In this document: positions 1-7,948 of the stretch, one piece after another | Layout: every line of letters starts with the position of its first letter | How positions within the stretch are numbered: the first letter of the stretch is position 1 | NCBI GenBank assembly: GCA_005503165.1 | Contig: SCNT01000011.1 | Location: forward strand, 56,527-120,526 | Reading direction: 5' to 3' | DNA: 64,000 nt | Origin: Sphingomonadaceae bacterium 3R27E2-A | Lineage (GTDB): Bacteria; Pseudomonadota; Alphaproteobacteria; Sphingomonadales; Sphingomonadaceae | Notes under the pieces: generated by a model | What the model was told of the DNA's origin: nothing | Databases searched by the model: none | Seen by the model: only the letters and a program-made list of their open reading frames with translations | Made by a program: the position numbers and the translations under genes

Positions 1-555
1 GGGCTTCACCGCCTCGAGTTCGCCGTGGAACCGGGTCACCGCCTCCTTCATCGCGTCGAAGCGCGAGACGCTGTCGCCGGGATTGACGTCCTTCATCGAC
101 CCCGTCGTGTCGAGGACGAACATCACGTCGGTGTTGGTGATTTCCTGCATCGCGCGGCAATCCGCGCCGAGCGCCATGACCTGCTGGCCGAACACGCGCA
201 TCACCGCGGTGTCGAGCTTGGCCGAAGCGGTGCCGATGATCTCCGATCCATTCTGCGTCAGCTGAAAATCGACGTCGCGACTGCCGAAGCTGCTCGGCCC
301 GAAATTGGCGTTGAAATATTCGTCGCCGACCTTGCGGCCGTCGTCGGTCAGGCCGGTACCCGACACTTTGCGCGCCGCGAGCACGCCGGCGTCGCACGCG
401 GCCTGCAGCCGCGTCTTCGCCATATAACCGCGGCTGACGTCGATCCCCGATCCGACAAAGGCGACGAGCGGCAGCATCATGCCCGCGACGAGCATCAGCG
501 TGTTGCCGCGCCGGTCGCGTGCGAGGCCGCGCCAAAGGTCAGGCCATGACGCCAT
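1..555 (-). CDS. TadG-like pilus assembly protein with von Willebrand A domain (partial, C-terminus outside window)
   Basis: The reading frame stays open from an ATG at 555 to the window edge, giving the first 185 residues. A hydrophobic segment at about residues 20-37 (LMLVAGMMLPLVAFVGSGID) follows a basic N-terminus. This is the typical TadE/TadG anchor, followed by the conserved DVSRGY-type junction. Near residue 145 the chain enters a von Willebrand A fold with the sequence VMFVLDTTGSM, a MIDAS-like metal site (DxTxS variant). TadG-family proteins are minor pilin-like parts of Flp/Tad adhesive pili. The gene was identified by direct reading of the reverse strand. No other tad gene is visible, so the rest of the operon would lie to the left. 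Confidence 0.8.
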   Translation of the reverse strand, partial: MASWPDLWRGLARDRRGNTLMLVAGMMLPLVAFVGSGIDVSRGYMAKTRLQAACDAGVLAARKVSGTGLTDDGRKVGDEYFNANFGPSSFGSRDVDFQLTQNGSEIIGTASAKLDTAVMRVFGQQVMALGADCRAMQEITNTDVMFVLDTTGSMKDVNPGDSVSRFDAMKEAVTRFHGELEAVKP

Positions 556-777
556 GACGGTCCCCGTGTCCCCTGCCTTGCGGCACCATGCCGCTTTCCA
601 ACCGGCCTCGCACTAGGGCAGGCGTCGTAAGAGCGGGGCTAAGGCAGATGGTTAACCTGGGATCGAAGCGCCCGAAAAGGCGGGCTTCTTCGCCTTGGCC
701 TGTCCCGCTGCGGGACGGTCGCGAGGGGGCGAGGAAGCGCTTGGGTCGCCGCACGCGCGGTGCTAGCGGTGCGCGCG

Positions 778-1431
778 ATGATCAGCGAAGCCCCTGACGG
801 CGCCGGCGCCGCGCTCTATCCCGACCTGCGCGACCCGCGCGTGATGGTCGCGGTGGCGCGTCCGTGGCGTCCGGCGGCGGCGAGCCTGTGGGCGCTCGCT
901 GCGCGGCTGACGCGGCTGCTCGCCGAAGCGCGCGAGCCGCTGATCGGACAGATCAAGCTCGCCTGGTGGCGCGACATGATGACGATGCTGGCGAGCGACC
1001 CCGATGCGCTGCCGAAGGGCGAACCTCTGCTCGCCGAGCTCGCCGCGTCCTGGGGCGGGCAGCCGGGGCTGGGCGCGCTGGTCGACGCCGCCGAGGCGAT
1101 GCTGCTCGCCGAGGACGACGATGCGCGCCGCGGGGCGGCGGAGGCTTTCGGGGCGCGGCTGTTCGCCTTGTCGTCGGCGCGGGCCGGCGACGATCCGCGC
1201 GGGCGGCGCTGGGGACTGCTCTGGGGTGCGGTCCAGCAGGAAGAGGCCCCGGCGGCGCATGCGCTGTTCGCGGCGGCCGGCGCAACGAGCGCGCCGCGCG
1301 GGTCATTCGCCGGCGACCGCGCCCTGCTGATGCTCGACCGCTGGGCGGCGGCGATTGCGAAGCGGGGCGGGGAACGGCGCTGGCGAAGCGAGGGAGCGTT
1401 GCTCTTTCGCGTCGGACTGATGGGGCGGTGA
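778..1431 (+). CDS. Squalene/phytoene synthase-like protein
   Basis: A 217-residue protein. Its N-terminal third resembles the all-alpha squalene/phytoene synthase fold: an Ala-rich helix (AASLWALAARLTRLLAEAR), then EPLIGQIKLAWWRD, the signature that opens the substrate cavity in this family. The protein is shorter than true synthases (about 280-350 residues). The second Asp-rich motif needed for prenyl diphosphate binding is not evident; only an EDDDARR stretch lies at the equivalent level. It may be a non-catalytic relative, like the NDUFAF6 complex I assembly factor group. The ATG start is preferred over an upstream GTG at 760. The neighbours give no carotenoid context, so the function stays open. 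Confidence 0.65.
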   Translation: MISEAPDGAGAALYPDLRDPRVMVAVARPWRPAAASLWALAARLTRLLAEAREPLIGQIKLAWWRDMMTMLASDPDALPKGEPLLAELAASWGGQPGLGALVDAAEAMLLAEDDDARRGAAEAFGARLFALSSARAGDDPRGRRWGLLWGAVQQEEAPAAHALFAAAGATSAPRGSFAGDRALLMLDRWAAAIAKRGGERRWRSEGALLFRVGLMGR

Positions 1432-1514
1432 CGAATAAAAGACGCCGGGGCTGGAAATGGCGCCGCCGAACATCTATCTGTTGCGGTACATAATAGGGTC
1501 GCAGGGGACGTTTG

Positions 1515-2228
1515 ATGTTCAACGGGCTGGTCGCCTATCTCGATTCGATCAAGGCGCGCGACCCCGCGCCGCGCTCGCGCTGGGAAATCCTGCTCTATCC
1601 GGGCCTGCTCGCGGTCGGCATGCACCGCGTCGCGCACTGGCTGTTCGAAGCCGACCTGTTTTTCCTGGCGCGCTTCGTCAATCATTTCGCGCGTTTCCTG
1701 ACGGCGATCGACATCCACCCGGGCGCCAGGATCGGGCGACACCTGTTCATCGACCATGGTTTCGGGGTGGTGATCGGCGAGACCGCCGAGATCGGCGATA
1801 ACGTCTCGATCTATCAGGGCGTGACCCTGGGCGGCACCGACCCCGCCAACGGCATCGGCGGCAAGCGCCACCCGACGCTCGCGAACGACGTGATCGTCGG
1901 GTCGGGCGCGCAGATCCTGGGTCCGGTCACGGTCAGCGCGCGCGCGCGCATCGGCGCCAATGCGGTGGTGACCAAGGATGTGCCCGAGGGCGCGGTGATG
2001 GTCGGCATCCCGGCGCGCTCGACCCTGGTCGACGCCAGCGAATATGCGCGCGAATTCATCCCCTATGGGACGTGCAACGAGAGTTTCGACCCGGCGACGC
2101 AGAAGGTCGAGCTGCTTCAGTGCCAGCTCGAGCAACTGCAGAAGCAGCTTGCGGCGCTCGTCGCCGAGCGCGCGGCCGCCGCCCCTGTCAGCGAGCCCGC
2201 ACCGCGCAAGGGGCGTAGCCGCGCCTGA
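1515..2228 (+). CDS. cysE: Serine O-acetyltransferase (first step of cysteine synthesis)
   Basis: Transfers acetyl from acetyl-CoA to L-serine, giving O-acetylserine for cysteine synthase in the cytoplasm. The 237-residue protein has a short helical N-terminus and then the left-handed parallel beta-helix of hexapeptide repeats (IHPGARIGRHLFIDHG, VVIGETAEIGDNVSIYQG, TLGG). The catalytic His-Asp region sits in FIDHGFGVVIGETA, and a GIPAR loop follows, as in CysE. The C-terminus carries a Gln/Leu-rich coiled coil (KVELLQCQLEQLQKQL) and a basic tail, as in shorter EpsC-type enzymes. The ATG is chosen; a TTG lies one codon upstream. The stop codon overlaps the start of the DUF2794 gene (TGATG), so the two are probably translationally coupled. 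Confidence 0.93.
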   Translation: MFNGLVAYLDSIKARDPAPRSRWEILLYPGLLAVGMHRVAHWLFEADLFFLARFVNHFARFLTAIDIHPGARIGRHLFIDHGFGVVIGETAEIGDNVSIYQGVTLGGTDPANGIGGKRHPTLANDVIVGSGAQILGPVTVSARARIGANAVVTKDVPEGAVMVGIPARSTLVDASEYAREFIPYGTCNESFDPATQKVELLQCQLEQLQKQLAALVAERAAAAPVSEPAPRKGRSRA

Positions 2229-2575
2229 TGGGAACGGTGACGCCCCTGCCGCTCGCCGGTCGCACGGCGCCGCAGCAGACCGGTTTCGAGCGCACCGAGC
2301 TGATGCGCATCCTCGATCTTTACGGACGGATGGTCGCGGCGGGGCATTGGCGCGACTATGCAATGGACTTTCACCGCGATGCGGCGATCTTCTCGGCCTT
2401 CCGCCGCGCCGCCGAGCGCCCCGAATATCGCATAGAGAAACGCCCCGCGCTCAGGAGCCGGCAGGGCATGTGGGCCCTTGTCTCCGAAGCCGGGGCGATC
2501 GTGAAACGCGGGGACGAGCTTTCCAATGTGCTCGCCCCCGTCGAACGCAAGCTTATGAAGCTGGTATCGGACTAG
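2228..2575 (+). CDS. DUF2794 family protein
   Basis: A 115-residue cytoplasmic protein. The core FERTELMRILDLYGRMVAAGHWRDYAMDF and YRIEKRPALR is the hallmark of the DUF2794 family, found almost only in alphaproteobacteria and of unknown function. It starts on the last base of the cysE stop codon and has no room for its own promoter, so it is expected to be co-transcribed with cysE. Its end overlaps by 23 bases the 3' end of the convergent membrane protein gene. No catalytic motif is visible. Confidence 0.85.
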   Translation: MGTVTPLPLAGRTAPQQTGFERTELMRILDLYGRMVAAGHWRDYAMDFHRDAAIFSAFRRAAERPEYRIEKRPALRSRQGMWALVSEAGAIVKRGDELSNVLAPVERKLMKLVSD

Positions 2576-3623
2576 GCGCCCCCGTAGCAGGCAGCTGGTT
2601 CGCGAGGTTCGCGGGCAGGAAACCCACCACCACGCTCCGCGCATTCTGCCAGAAAGCCGAGAGCAGCAGCAGCGCCGAACCGATCACGAAGGCGGTCAGC
2701 GCGACGTTGAGCTCGACCGCGCCGAAGGTGCGGAACAGCTCGGTCAGCGCGAACAGCACATAGGCGAGCGCCGAGACGAGCAAGGCGCGGCGGTCGATCG
2801 CCAGCGCGATGATCCCGAACAGGATATAGACGCCGACCACCAGCACCGCAGCGCCGCTGCCGATATTGCCGCCGTCGGTTACGCCGAGCAGGTGGAAGAT
2901 GGGATGCGCGATCATCGGCGCGGCGAGCAGGTGGAGCCAGAAGGCGACGTCGCTGCGGCGCGTCTGGCGCACCCGGTCGCTGCGGTCCCACCACATCGCG
3001 AGCGCGAAGACGCCGAGCCCGGCGACCAGCACCAGCGACATCACCAGCGTCTCGCTGTGCTGCGGCACCCCGGTGATCGACAGCACCAGCGCGATCGCGG
3101 TGGCCGCGAGCGCGGCGGTGCCGGCGGCGACGGTGATCGGCACCATGAAGCGGCGCCAGTGGAACCAGGTCGCGCCCGCGGTGATCAGCGCGATCGCGCC
3201 GACGACGATCGCGCCGACGGTCTCGTCGGGGCGGTTGCCGAAGATCGCCTCGCCATGCTCGACCAGAAAGCCGACCATCGAGGCGAAGACGCCGCCCGCA
3301 AAGGCGAGGACGAGTACGATGCTGGGCAGCGCCATGCGGCGTTTGCGGGTGAAATATTCGGCGAGGAACCACGCCGAGCCGGCGACGAACACGCCCGCGA
3401 GCGCGGTGTGGATCGACTGGCCGATCCACGCGACCGCCACGAGCAGGATTACCGCGGCGATGCTCACGAAGATGTCGTTGAAACCGGTGATGAGGCGGAA
3501 TGATTCCTCGTCCGCCCCGGGGGCGGCGCGTACCGACGCGATATGCGCCCGGAAAGCCGCCACGGCCTCCGGCGTCATGACCTTTGCGTCGACCGCGGCT
3601 TGCAGGTCGCTTTCGCTATACAT
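2553..3623 (-). CDS. Polytopic membrane protein of unknown function
   Basis: A 356-residue protein. The first 60 residues are soluble and helical (MYSESDLQAAVDAKVMTPEA...), followed by about nine to eleven hydrophobic segments from about residue 50 to the C-terminus (for example FVSIAAVILLVAVAWIG, AIVVGAIALITAGA, SALLLLSAFW). The layout, a short N-terminal helical domain then many helices, recalls the DUF2157 group, but I cannot confirm membership. The ATG at 3623 is chosen because the longer open frame upstream runs into an intergenic palindromic repeat. The gene stands alone and is convergent with cysE-DUF2794. Confidence 0.75.
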   Translation of the reverse strand: MYSESDLQAAVDAKVMTPEAVAAFRAHIASVRAAPGADEESFRLITGFNDIFVSIAAVILLVAVAWIGQSIHTALAGVFVAGSAWFLAEYFTRKRRMALPSIVLVLAFAGGVFASMVGFLVEHGEAIFGNRPDETVGAIVVGAIALITAGATWFHWRRFMVPITVAAGTAALAATAIALVLSITGVPQHSETLVMSLVLVAGLGVFALAMWWDRSDRVRQTRRSDVAFWLHLLAAPMIAHPIFHLLGVTDGGNIGSGAAVLVVGVYILFGIIALAIDRRALLVSALAYVLFALTELFRTFGAVELNVALTAFVIGSALLLLSAFWQNARSVVVGFLPANLANQLPATGAPSPIPAS

Positions 3624-3710
3624 TTGGGGTCGTCCTTCTGTCCGATCCCCTTGCCCCGCGAGGCTTATGGCATGCGCGTGTTGCTGTGTCAATACAGTGA
3701 TGCGGGTTGA

Positions 3711-3846
3711 TCCTCCCTGTCGCGCTGCGATGGGGAGGGGACCGCTCGCGTAGCGAGGGGTGGAGGGGCCACGACGATGCGCTATCGCCCCTCCGTCACC
3801 GGATACGCCGCTGCCGCCTCCCCATGGCTTCGCCACAGGGAGGATG
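3711..3846. repeat. Palindromic intergenic repeat, family A, copy 1
   Basis: Outer arms read TCCTCCCTGTCGCGCTGCGA on the left and, inverted, TGGCTTCGCCACAGGGAGGA on the right, both next to a CTCCCC/GGGGAG block. Inner arms are GGGGTGGAGGGGC and CCCCTCC. The same architecture recurs at about 6.3, 25.4, 40.0 and 46.5 kb. This copy is the most diverged. It lies between the start of the membrane protein gene and the end of the SDR gene. Confidence 0.85.
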
Positions 3847-3854
3847 GAGAGGCC

Positions 3855-4757
3855 TCAGCCGAGCGCCTGCAAGGCGCGCATCACCGCCATCGATTGTTCG
3901 CTGCCCGATTGCGGGACGGTCTCGCCGTTGCGGTCGATGATCTTCTCCCACGCCGCGGCGACGCCCTCGGGGGTGCGCTCGTCCTCGGGCAGCGCGACGC
4001 CGGGGGTCATGGTGACATAGGCGGCGTGGAACGCGCCCGCGCCCGCGCCGACGATCATGTTGGTCGGGGCATCCTCGCTGACGAGGTAGAGCGCGGCGGG
4101 GACGACATTCTCGGGCGTGAACTTCTCGAACAGTTCGGCGGGGAAGATGTCCTCGGTCATCCGCGTGCCCGCGACCGGCGCGATCGTGTTGCAGCGGATG
4201 TTGTACTTGGCGCCCTCGAGGTGGAGCGTCTTGGTCAGCCCCGCAAGGCCCAGCTTCGCCGCGCCGTAATTGGCCTGGCCGAAATTGCCGTAGAGGCCGG
4301 TCGACGAGGCGGTCATCAGGATGCGGCCATAGGCCTGCTCGCGCATCGTGTCCCACACCGCTTTGGTGACATTGGCGCTGCCGCTGACATGCACCTTCAG
4401 CACTAGGTCGAAATCGGCGGGCTCCATCTTGGCGAAGCTCTTGTCGCGCAGGATGCCGGCGTTGTTGATGACGATATGGACGCCGCCCCACGCTTCCTTG
4501 GCCTTGGCGACCATTTCGACCATTTGCTCATATTCGGTGACGCTGCCGCCGTTCGACATCGCGGTGCCGCCGAACGCCTCGATCTCTTCGACGACTTGCA
4601 GCGCCGAGTCCGAATGCCCGGTGCCATCGCGCGCGCCGCCGAGGTCGTTGACCACGACCTTCGCGCCGCGGCGCGCGAGTTCGAGCGCATAGGCGCGGCC
4701 GAGCCCGCCGCCGGCGCCGGTAACGATGGCAACGCGTCCGTCAAATTTGATCGTCAT
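3855..4757 (-). CDS. Short-chain dehydrogenase, 3-hydroxyacyl-CoA dehydrogenase-like
   Basis: A 300-residue NAD(P)-dependent oxidoreductase of the SDR superfamily. The Rossmann motif TGAGGGLGRAYA lies at about residues 12-23, NNAG near 96, the catalytic Ser in MTASSTG, and the Tyr/Lys pair in NYGAAKLG. The N-terminus, with VVVNDLGGARDGTG after beta-2, is typical of the dehydrogenase unit of multifunctional beta-oxidation enzymes (MFE-2/17-beta-HSD4 type). A role in 3-hydroxyacyl-CoA oxidation is therefore plausible but inferred. The extended C-terminus (about 60 residues after the SDR core) also matches that group. The ATG at 4757 is chosen because MTIKFDGRVAIVTG is the usual family start. 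It is divergent from the porin gene, and the Pho box lies between them. Confidence 0.85.
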   Translation of the reverse strand: MTIKFDGRVAIVTGAGGGLGRAYALELARRGAKVVVNDLGGARDGTGHSDSALQVVEEIEAFGGTAMSNGGSVTEYEQMVEMVAKAKEAWGGVHIVINNAGILRDKSFAKMEPADFDLVLKVHVSGSANVTKAVWDTMREQAYGRILMTASSTGLYGNFGQANYGAAKLGLAGLTKTLHLEGAKYNIRCNTIAPVAGTRMTEDIFPAELFEKFTPENVVPAALYLVSEDAPTNMIVGAGAGAFHAAYVTMTPGVALPEDERTPEGVAAAWEKIIDRNGETVPQSGSEQSMAVMRALQALG

Positions 4758-4848
4758 GCTGGTCTCCCGAGAAGATTTGGCCCCGTCCTTAGCCCGAGAT
4801 CGCGGCGAGGCAAGCGATGTGTGCGGGGAAGCCCGCGGTGCAACATAA

Positions 4849-4888
4849 TTGTCACGACGGAGTCGCGGAATTGTCATCAATGCGTCAT
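4849..4888 (+). promoter_or_regulatory. Pho box upstream of the porin gene
   Basis: The pair TTGTCAT-CAAT-GCGTCAT (4871-4888) has the 7-4-7 direct-repeat layout of the PhoB operator (consensus CTGTCAT-N4-CTGTCAT). An extra half-site TTGTCAC begins at 4849, exactly 22 bases (two 11-base steps) upstream, with a weak GAGTCGC in the intermediate register. The array reads towards the porin and ends 45 bases before its start codon. Confidence 0.75.
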
Positions 4889-4933
4889 AGCAGCGCGCCC
4901 AGACCCGCCACCGCACCAGCCGGAGCCCTATCC

Positions 4934-6295
4934 ATGCGTCCCACTTTGATCGCCGCCTTTTTCGCCTCGTCGATGCTGACGATGCCGACCGCCGCCCATG
5001 CGCAGGCGATGACCGCCGAAGAGGCGGCCGCGCTGCGCGCCGAACTCGCGGCGCTCAAGGCAAAGGTCGAAACGCTGGAAACGCGGCTCGATGCCGCCAC
5101 GACTCCGACCGCTCCGTCGGTGACGCCCGCCCCGGCGCCCGGCGCGCCGCCGGTGACCGCGAAGCCCGCGACCGAGATCAGCTGGAAGGGCGCGCCCGAG
5201 ATCAAGACCGCCGACGGCTGGAGCTTCAAGCCGCGCGGGCGCGTCCAGCTCGACGTTGCCGGGATCGACGCGCCCGATGGCGTGCTCGGCAGGCGCGGCG
5301 GCACCGCGACCGAATTCCGCCGCGTCTATCTGGGCGTCGACGGCAAGATCCCCGGCGGCTTTTCCTATCGCGTCGAGGCCGATATCGCGAACAGCTCGGT
5401 CGAGCTGACCGACGTCTATCTCACCTACGGCCCGGGGCCGCTGTCGGTCACGGTGGGGCAGATCAAGCCCTTCTGGGGGCTGGACGACATGACGAGCGAC
5501 CTGTTCACCAGCCATCTCGAACGCGCCGCCTTCGTCTCGGCCTTCGGTTTCGAGCGCCGCGTCGGGCTGTCGGCGCAGTATAAGGGCAAGTCGGTGCTGC
5601 TGCAGGGCGGGGTGTTCGGCGACAATGCCGCCGACCTCAACGACAGCAACCACAGTATCGGCTTCGACGCGCGCGCGATCCTCATGCCCAAGCTCGGCGA
5701 TGCGCAGCTGCACCTCGGCGGCTCGATCCACCTGCGCGATCTCAACAATCCGGCGGGCACGGTGCGCTACCGCGCGCGGCCCTTCGTCCACACCACCGAC
5801 GTGCGCCTCGTCGACACCGGCGAGATCGACGTCAGCGGCGAGCGCGGCATAGGGCTGGAAGCGGCAGTTCTGGCCGGCCCCTTCCACGCCGCGGGCGAAG
5901 GCTATTGGCAGACCGCGAAGCGCGATGGCGCCGCGAATCCGACCTATTTCGGCGGCTATGCCGAGGTCGGCATGGTGCTGACCAGGGGCGACAAGCGCGG
6001 CTACAAGGACGGCGCCTTCGACCGGCTGAAGCCCTCGAACCCGATCACCGGGGGCGGGATCGGCGCGGTCGAGGTCAACGCCCGCTACGATCATCTCGAC
6101 CTCAATGACGCCGGCCTCGTCGGCGGGCGCCAGCGCGCGGCCTTGCTGTCGCTGGTGTGGGTGCCGATCGAATATATCCGCCTGACCGCGAGCTACGGCC
6201 GCCTGCGCATCAACGACGCGCGCATCGCCGCGACGGGGGGCGACCGCGATTATTCGGCCGACACCTTCGGGCTCAGGACGCAGATCGATTTTTGA
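4934..6295 (+). CDS. Phosphate-selective porin (OprO/OprP family)
   Basis: A 453-residue outer membrane protein. A Sec signal peptide (MRPTLIAAFFASSMLTMPTAAHAQA) is followed by a short coiled coil (EEAAALRAELAALKAKVETLETRL), a Pro/Thr/Ala linker and a beta-barrel region that opens with FKPRGRVQLDVAGID. It ends in the aromatic FGLRTQIDF expected of an outer membrane barrel. The coiled coil plus barrel and motifs such as EFRRVYLGVDGKIPGGFSYRVE place it in the OprO/P family. These trimers take up phosphate or polyphosphate when phosphate is scarce. The Pho box directly upstream and the phoB gene downstream support that role. The ATG with signal peptide is preferred to the longer open frame. Confidence 0.88.
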   Translation: MRPTLIAAFFASSMLTMPTAAHAQAMTAEEAAALRAELAALKAKVETLETRLDAATTPTAPSVTPAPAPGAPPVTAKPATEISWKGAPEIKTADGWSFKPRGRVQLDVAGIDAPDGVLGRRGGTATEFRRVYLGVDGKIPGGFSYRVEADIANSSVELTDVYLTYGPGPLSVTVGQIKPFWGLDDMTSDLFTSHLERAAFVSAFGFERRVGLSAQYKGKSVLLQGGVFGDNAADLNDSNHSIGFDARAILMPKLGDAQLHLGGSIHLRDLNNPAGTVRYRARPFVHTTDVRLVDTGEIDVSGERGIGLEAAVLAGPFHAAGEGYWQTAKRDGAANPTYFGGYAEVGMVLTRGDKRGYKDGAFDRLKPSNPITGGGIGAVEVNARYDHLDLNDAGLVGGRQRAALLSLVWVPIEYIRLTASYGRLRINDARIAATGGDRDYSADTFGLRTQIDF

Positions 6296-6332
6296 TGATT
6301 GGCGGGCGGGGTCGCGAGCGGACCTTCCCAAA

Positions 6333-6478
6333 TCCTCCCTGTCGCGCAGCGATGGGGAGGGGGACCACCCGCAGGGTGGTGGAGGGGCCGAGGCCTTGAG
6401 CGTCGGTTTCGGGCCGCCGCCCCTCCACCACCGCTTCGCGGCGGTCCCCCTCCCCACGGCTTCGCCGCAGGGAGGATT
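6333..6478. repeat. Palindromic intergenic repeat, family A, copy 2
   Basis: About 146 bases between the convergent ends of the porin gene and phoB. Outer arms: TCCTCCCTGTCGCGCAGCGA with GGGGAGGGGGA, mirrored by TCCCCCTCCCC and CGGCTTCGCCGCAGGGAGGA. Inner arms: CCACCCGCAGGGTGGTGGAG and CCTCCACCACCGC. The variable centre is about 30 bases. Its position suggests it can serve as a bidirectional terminator. Confidence 0.9.
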
Positions 6479-6508
6479 AAACGGCAGCAACCGCCCGTCA
6501 GCCGACGC

Positions 6509-7204
6509 TCAACCCTTGCCCGCATCCAGCGCATAGCCCGCCGACCGCACCGTGCGGATGATGTCCGCGGTCCCCGGCAGGTTGATCGCTTTCCGCAGCC
6601 GCCGGATATGCACGTCGACCGTGCGCAGCTCGATGTCGCTGTCCTGGCCCCACACGCTGTCGAGCAATTGCCCGCGCGAGAAGACGCGGCCGGGATGCTC
6701 CATGAAGTGGCGCAGCAGGCGGAATTCGGTCGGGCCCATGTTCACGATCTGCCCGCCACGCACGACCTTGTGCGCGACCGAGTCGAGCTCGATGTCGGCA
6801 TAGGCGAGCAGTTCGCCGGCGAGCGCGGGGCGCAGGCGGCGGAGTACCGCCGACACGCGCGCGACCAGCTCGCGCGGGCTGAACGGCTTGGTGACATAAT
6901 CGTCGGCGCCGGTTTCGAGCCCGCGGATGCGGTCCTCTTCCTCGCCGCGCGCGGTGAGCATGATGATCGGCACGTTCGCCGACTTGGGGTTGCGGCGCAG
7001 GCGCCGGCAGACCTCGATCCCCGGCAGGCTCTCGATCATCCAGTCGAGCAGGACGATGTCGGGGACGCGTTCCTCGACGAGGACCAGCGCCTGTTCGCCG
7101 TCGGGGGTCTGGCGGACCGAAAAACCCTCGCGCGCGAAATGCCAGACGATGAGCTCGGCGATCGCCTCGTCATCCTCGATCAGCAGCAGGTCGGGCTGCG
7201 GCAT
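6509..7204 (-). CDS. phoB: Phosphate regulon response regulator PhoB
   Basis: An OmpR-family DNA-binding response regulator of 231 residues. The N-terminal receiver has the acidic pocket EDD at 10-12, phospho-acceptor Asp54 in IVLLDWMIES, and Lys in TKPFSPREL. The C-terminal winged helix ends with RTVDVHIRRLRKAI and IRTVRSAGYAL, which is diagnostic of PhoB. It activates Pho boxes such as those upstream of pstS and the porin. It is the last gene of the pst block and shares an ATGA overlap with phoU, so the pair is translationally coupled. No phoR sensor kinase gene is present in the window, which is unusual because phoR is commonly adjacent. Confidence 0.95.
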   Translation of the reverse strand: MPQPDLLLIEDDEAIAELIVWHFAREGFSVRQTPDGEQALVLVEERVPDIVLLDWMIESLPGIEVCRRLRRNPKSANVPIIMLTARGEEEDRIRGLETGADDYVTKPFSPRELVARVSAVLRRLRPALAGELLAYADIELDSVAHKVVRGGQIVNMGPTEFRLLRHFMEHPGRVFSRGQLLDSVWGQDSDIELRTVDVHIRRLRKAINLPGTADIIRTVRSAGYALDAGKG

Positions 7205-7923
7205 CAGCCTTGCTCCTGCTCCGCGGCGCCGTCTTCGGGCTGTTCGCCGCGCTCGCGTTCCTCCATCCGCTCGCCGGTCACGACATAATAGACCATCTCG
7301 GCGATGTTGGTCGCATGGTCGCCCATGCGCTCGAGGTTCTTGGCGACGAACAGCAGATGCGCGCTTTCCGAGATAAGCTTCGGATTTTCCATCATGAAGG
7401 TGACGAGCGTGCGGAAGATGCTGTTATAGAAATCATCGACAATCTTGTCGCGGACGGTCACCCGCACCGCGAGCTCGGCGTCGCGCGCCGCGAAGCTGTC
7501 GAGCGCGTCGTGCACCAGCTCGGCGACGATGTTCGACATCGAGATGAGGAGCGGGATCGCCTCGATCGAGCGCGTCTGGTCCATCAGCGCGACGCGCTTG
7601 GCGATATTCTTGGCATAGTCGCCGATGCGCTCGACGACCGAAACGATCTTCAGCGCCGCGATCATTTCGCGCAAATCGTCGGCCATCGGGGCGCGCAGCG
7701 CGATCGTCTGGACCGCGAGCTGTTCGACCTCGCTCTCCAGCGCGTCGATCTTCTTGTCGTCGCGCACGACCTGCGCCGCGAGCTCCTGGTCGCCCTTGTT
7801 GAGCGCGGTCATCGCCTGCAGCAGCGCCTGTTCGGCGCGGCCGCCCATCTCGCTGATCAGGCCGCGGAGGCGGTTGAGGTCCTCGTCGAAGGCCTTGACC
7901 GTATGATCATTCACAATTGCCAT
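7204..7923 (-). CDS. phoU: Phosphate signalling protein PhoU
   Basis: A 239-residue cytoplasmic negative modulator that links the PstSCAB transporter to PhoR. It consists of two three-helix PhoU repeats, with the metal-binding motif EXXXD visible in each: VERIGDYAKNIAKR at about residue 95 and LERMGDHATNIAEM at about 200. The length matches E. coli PhoU. It lies between pstB and phoB with very short spacing and an ATGA overlap to phoB, consistent with one transcript. The acidic C-terminal tail (ERGEQPEDGAAEQEQG) is a lineage extension. Confidence 0.95.
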   Translation of the reverse strand: MAIVNDHTVKAFDEDLNRLRGLISEMGGRAEQALLQAMTALNKGDQELAAQVVRDDKKIDALESEVEQLAVQTIALRAPMADDLREMIAALKIVSVVERIGDYAKNIAKRVALMDQTRSIEAIPLLISMSNIVAELVHDALDSFAARDAELAVRVTVRDKIVDDFYNSIFRTLVTFMMENPKLISESAHLLFVAKNLERMGDHATNIAEMVYYVVTGERMEERERGEQPEDGAAEQEQG

Positions 7924-7948
7924 CGTTCAGTCCTTGTTCGGCCGGGGC

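Noticed and set aside
669..693. GCCCGAAAAGGCGGGCTTCTT as a terminator
   Set aside because: It lies between divergent genes with no gene ending into it on that strand; a chance hairpin or leader feature is likelier.
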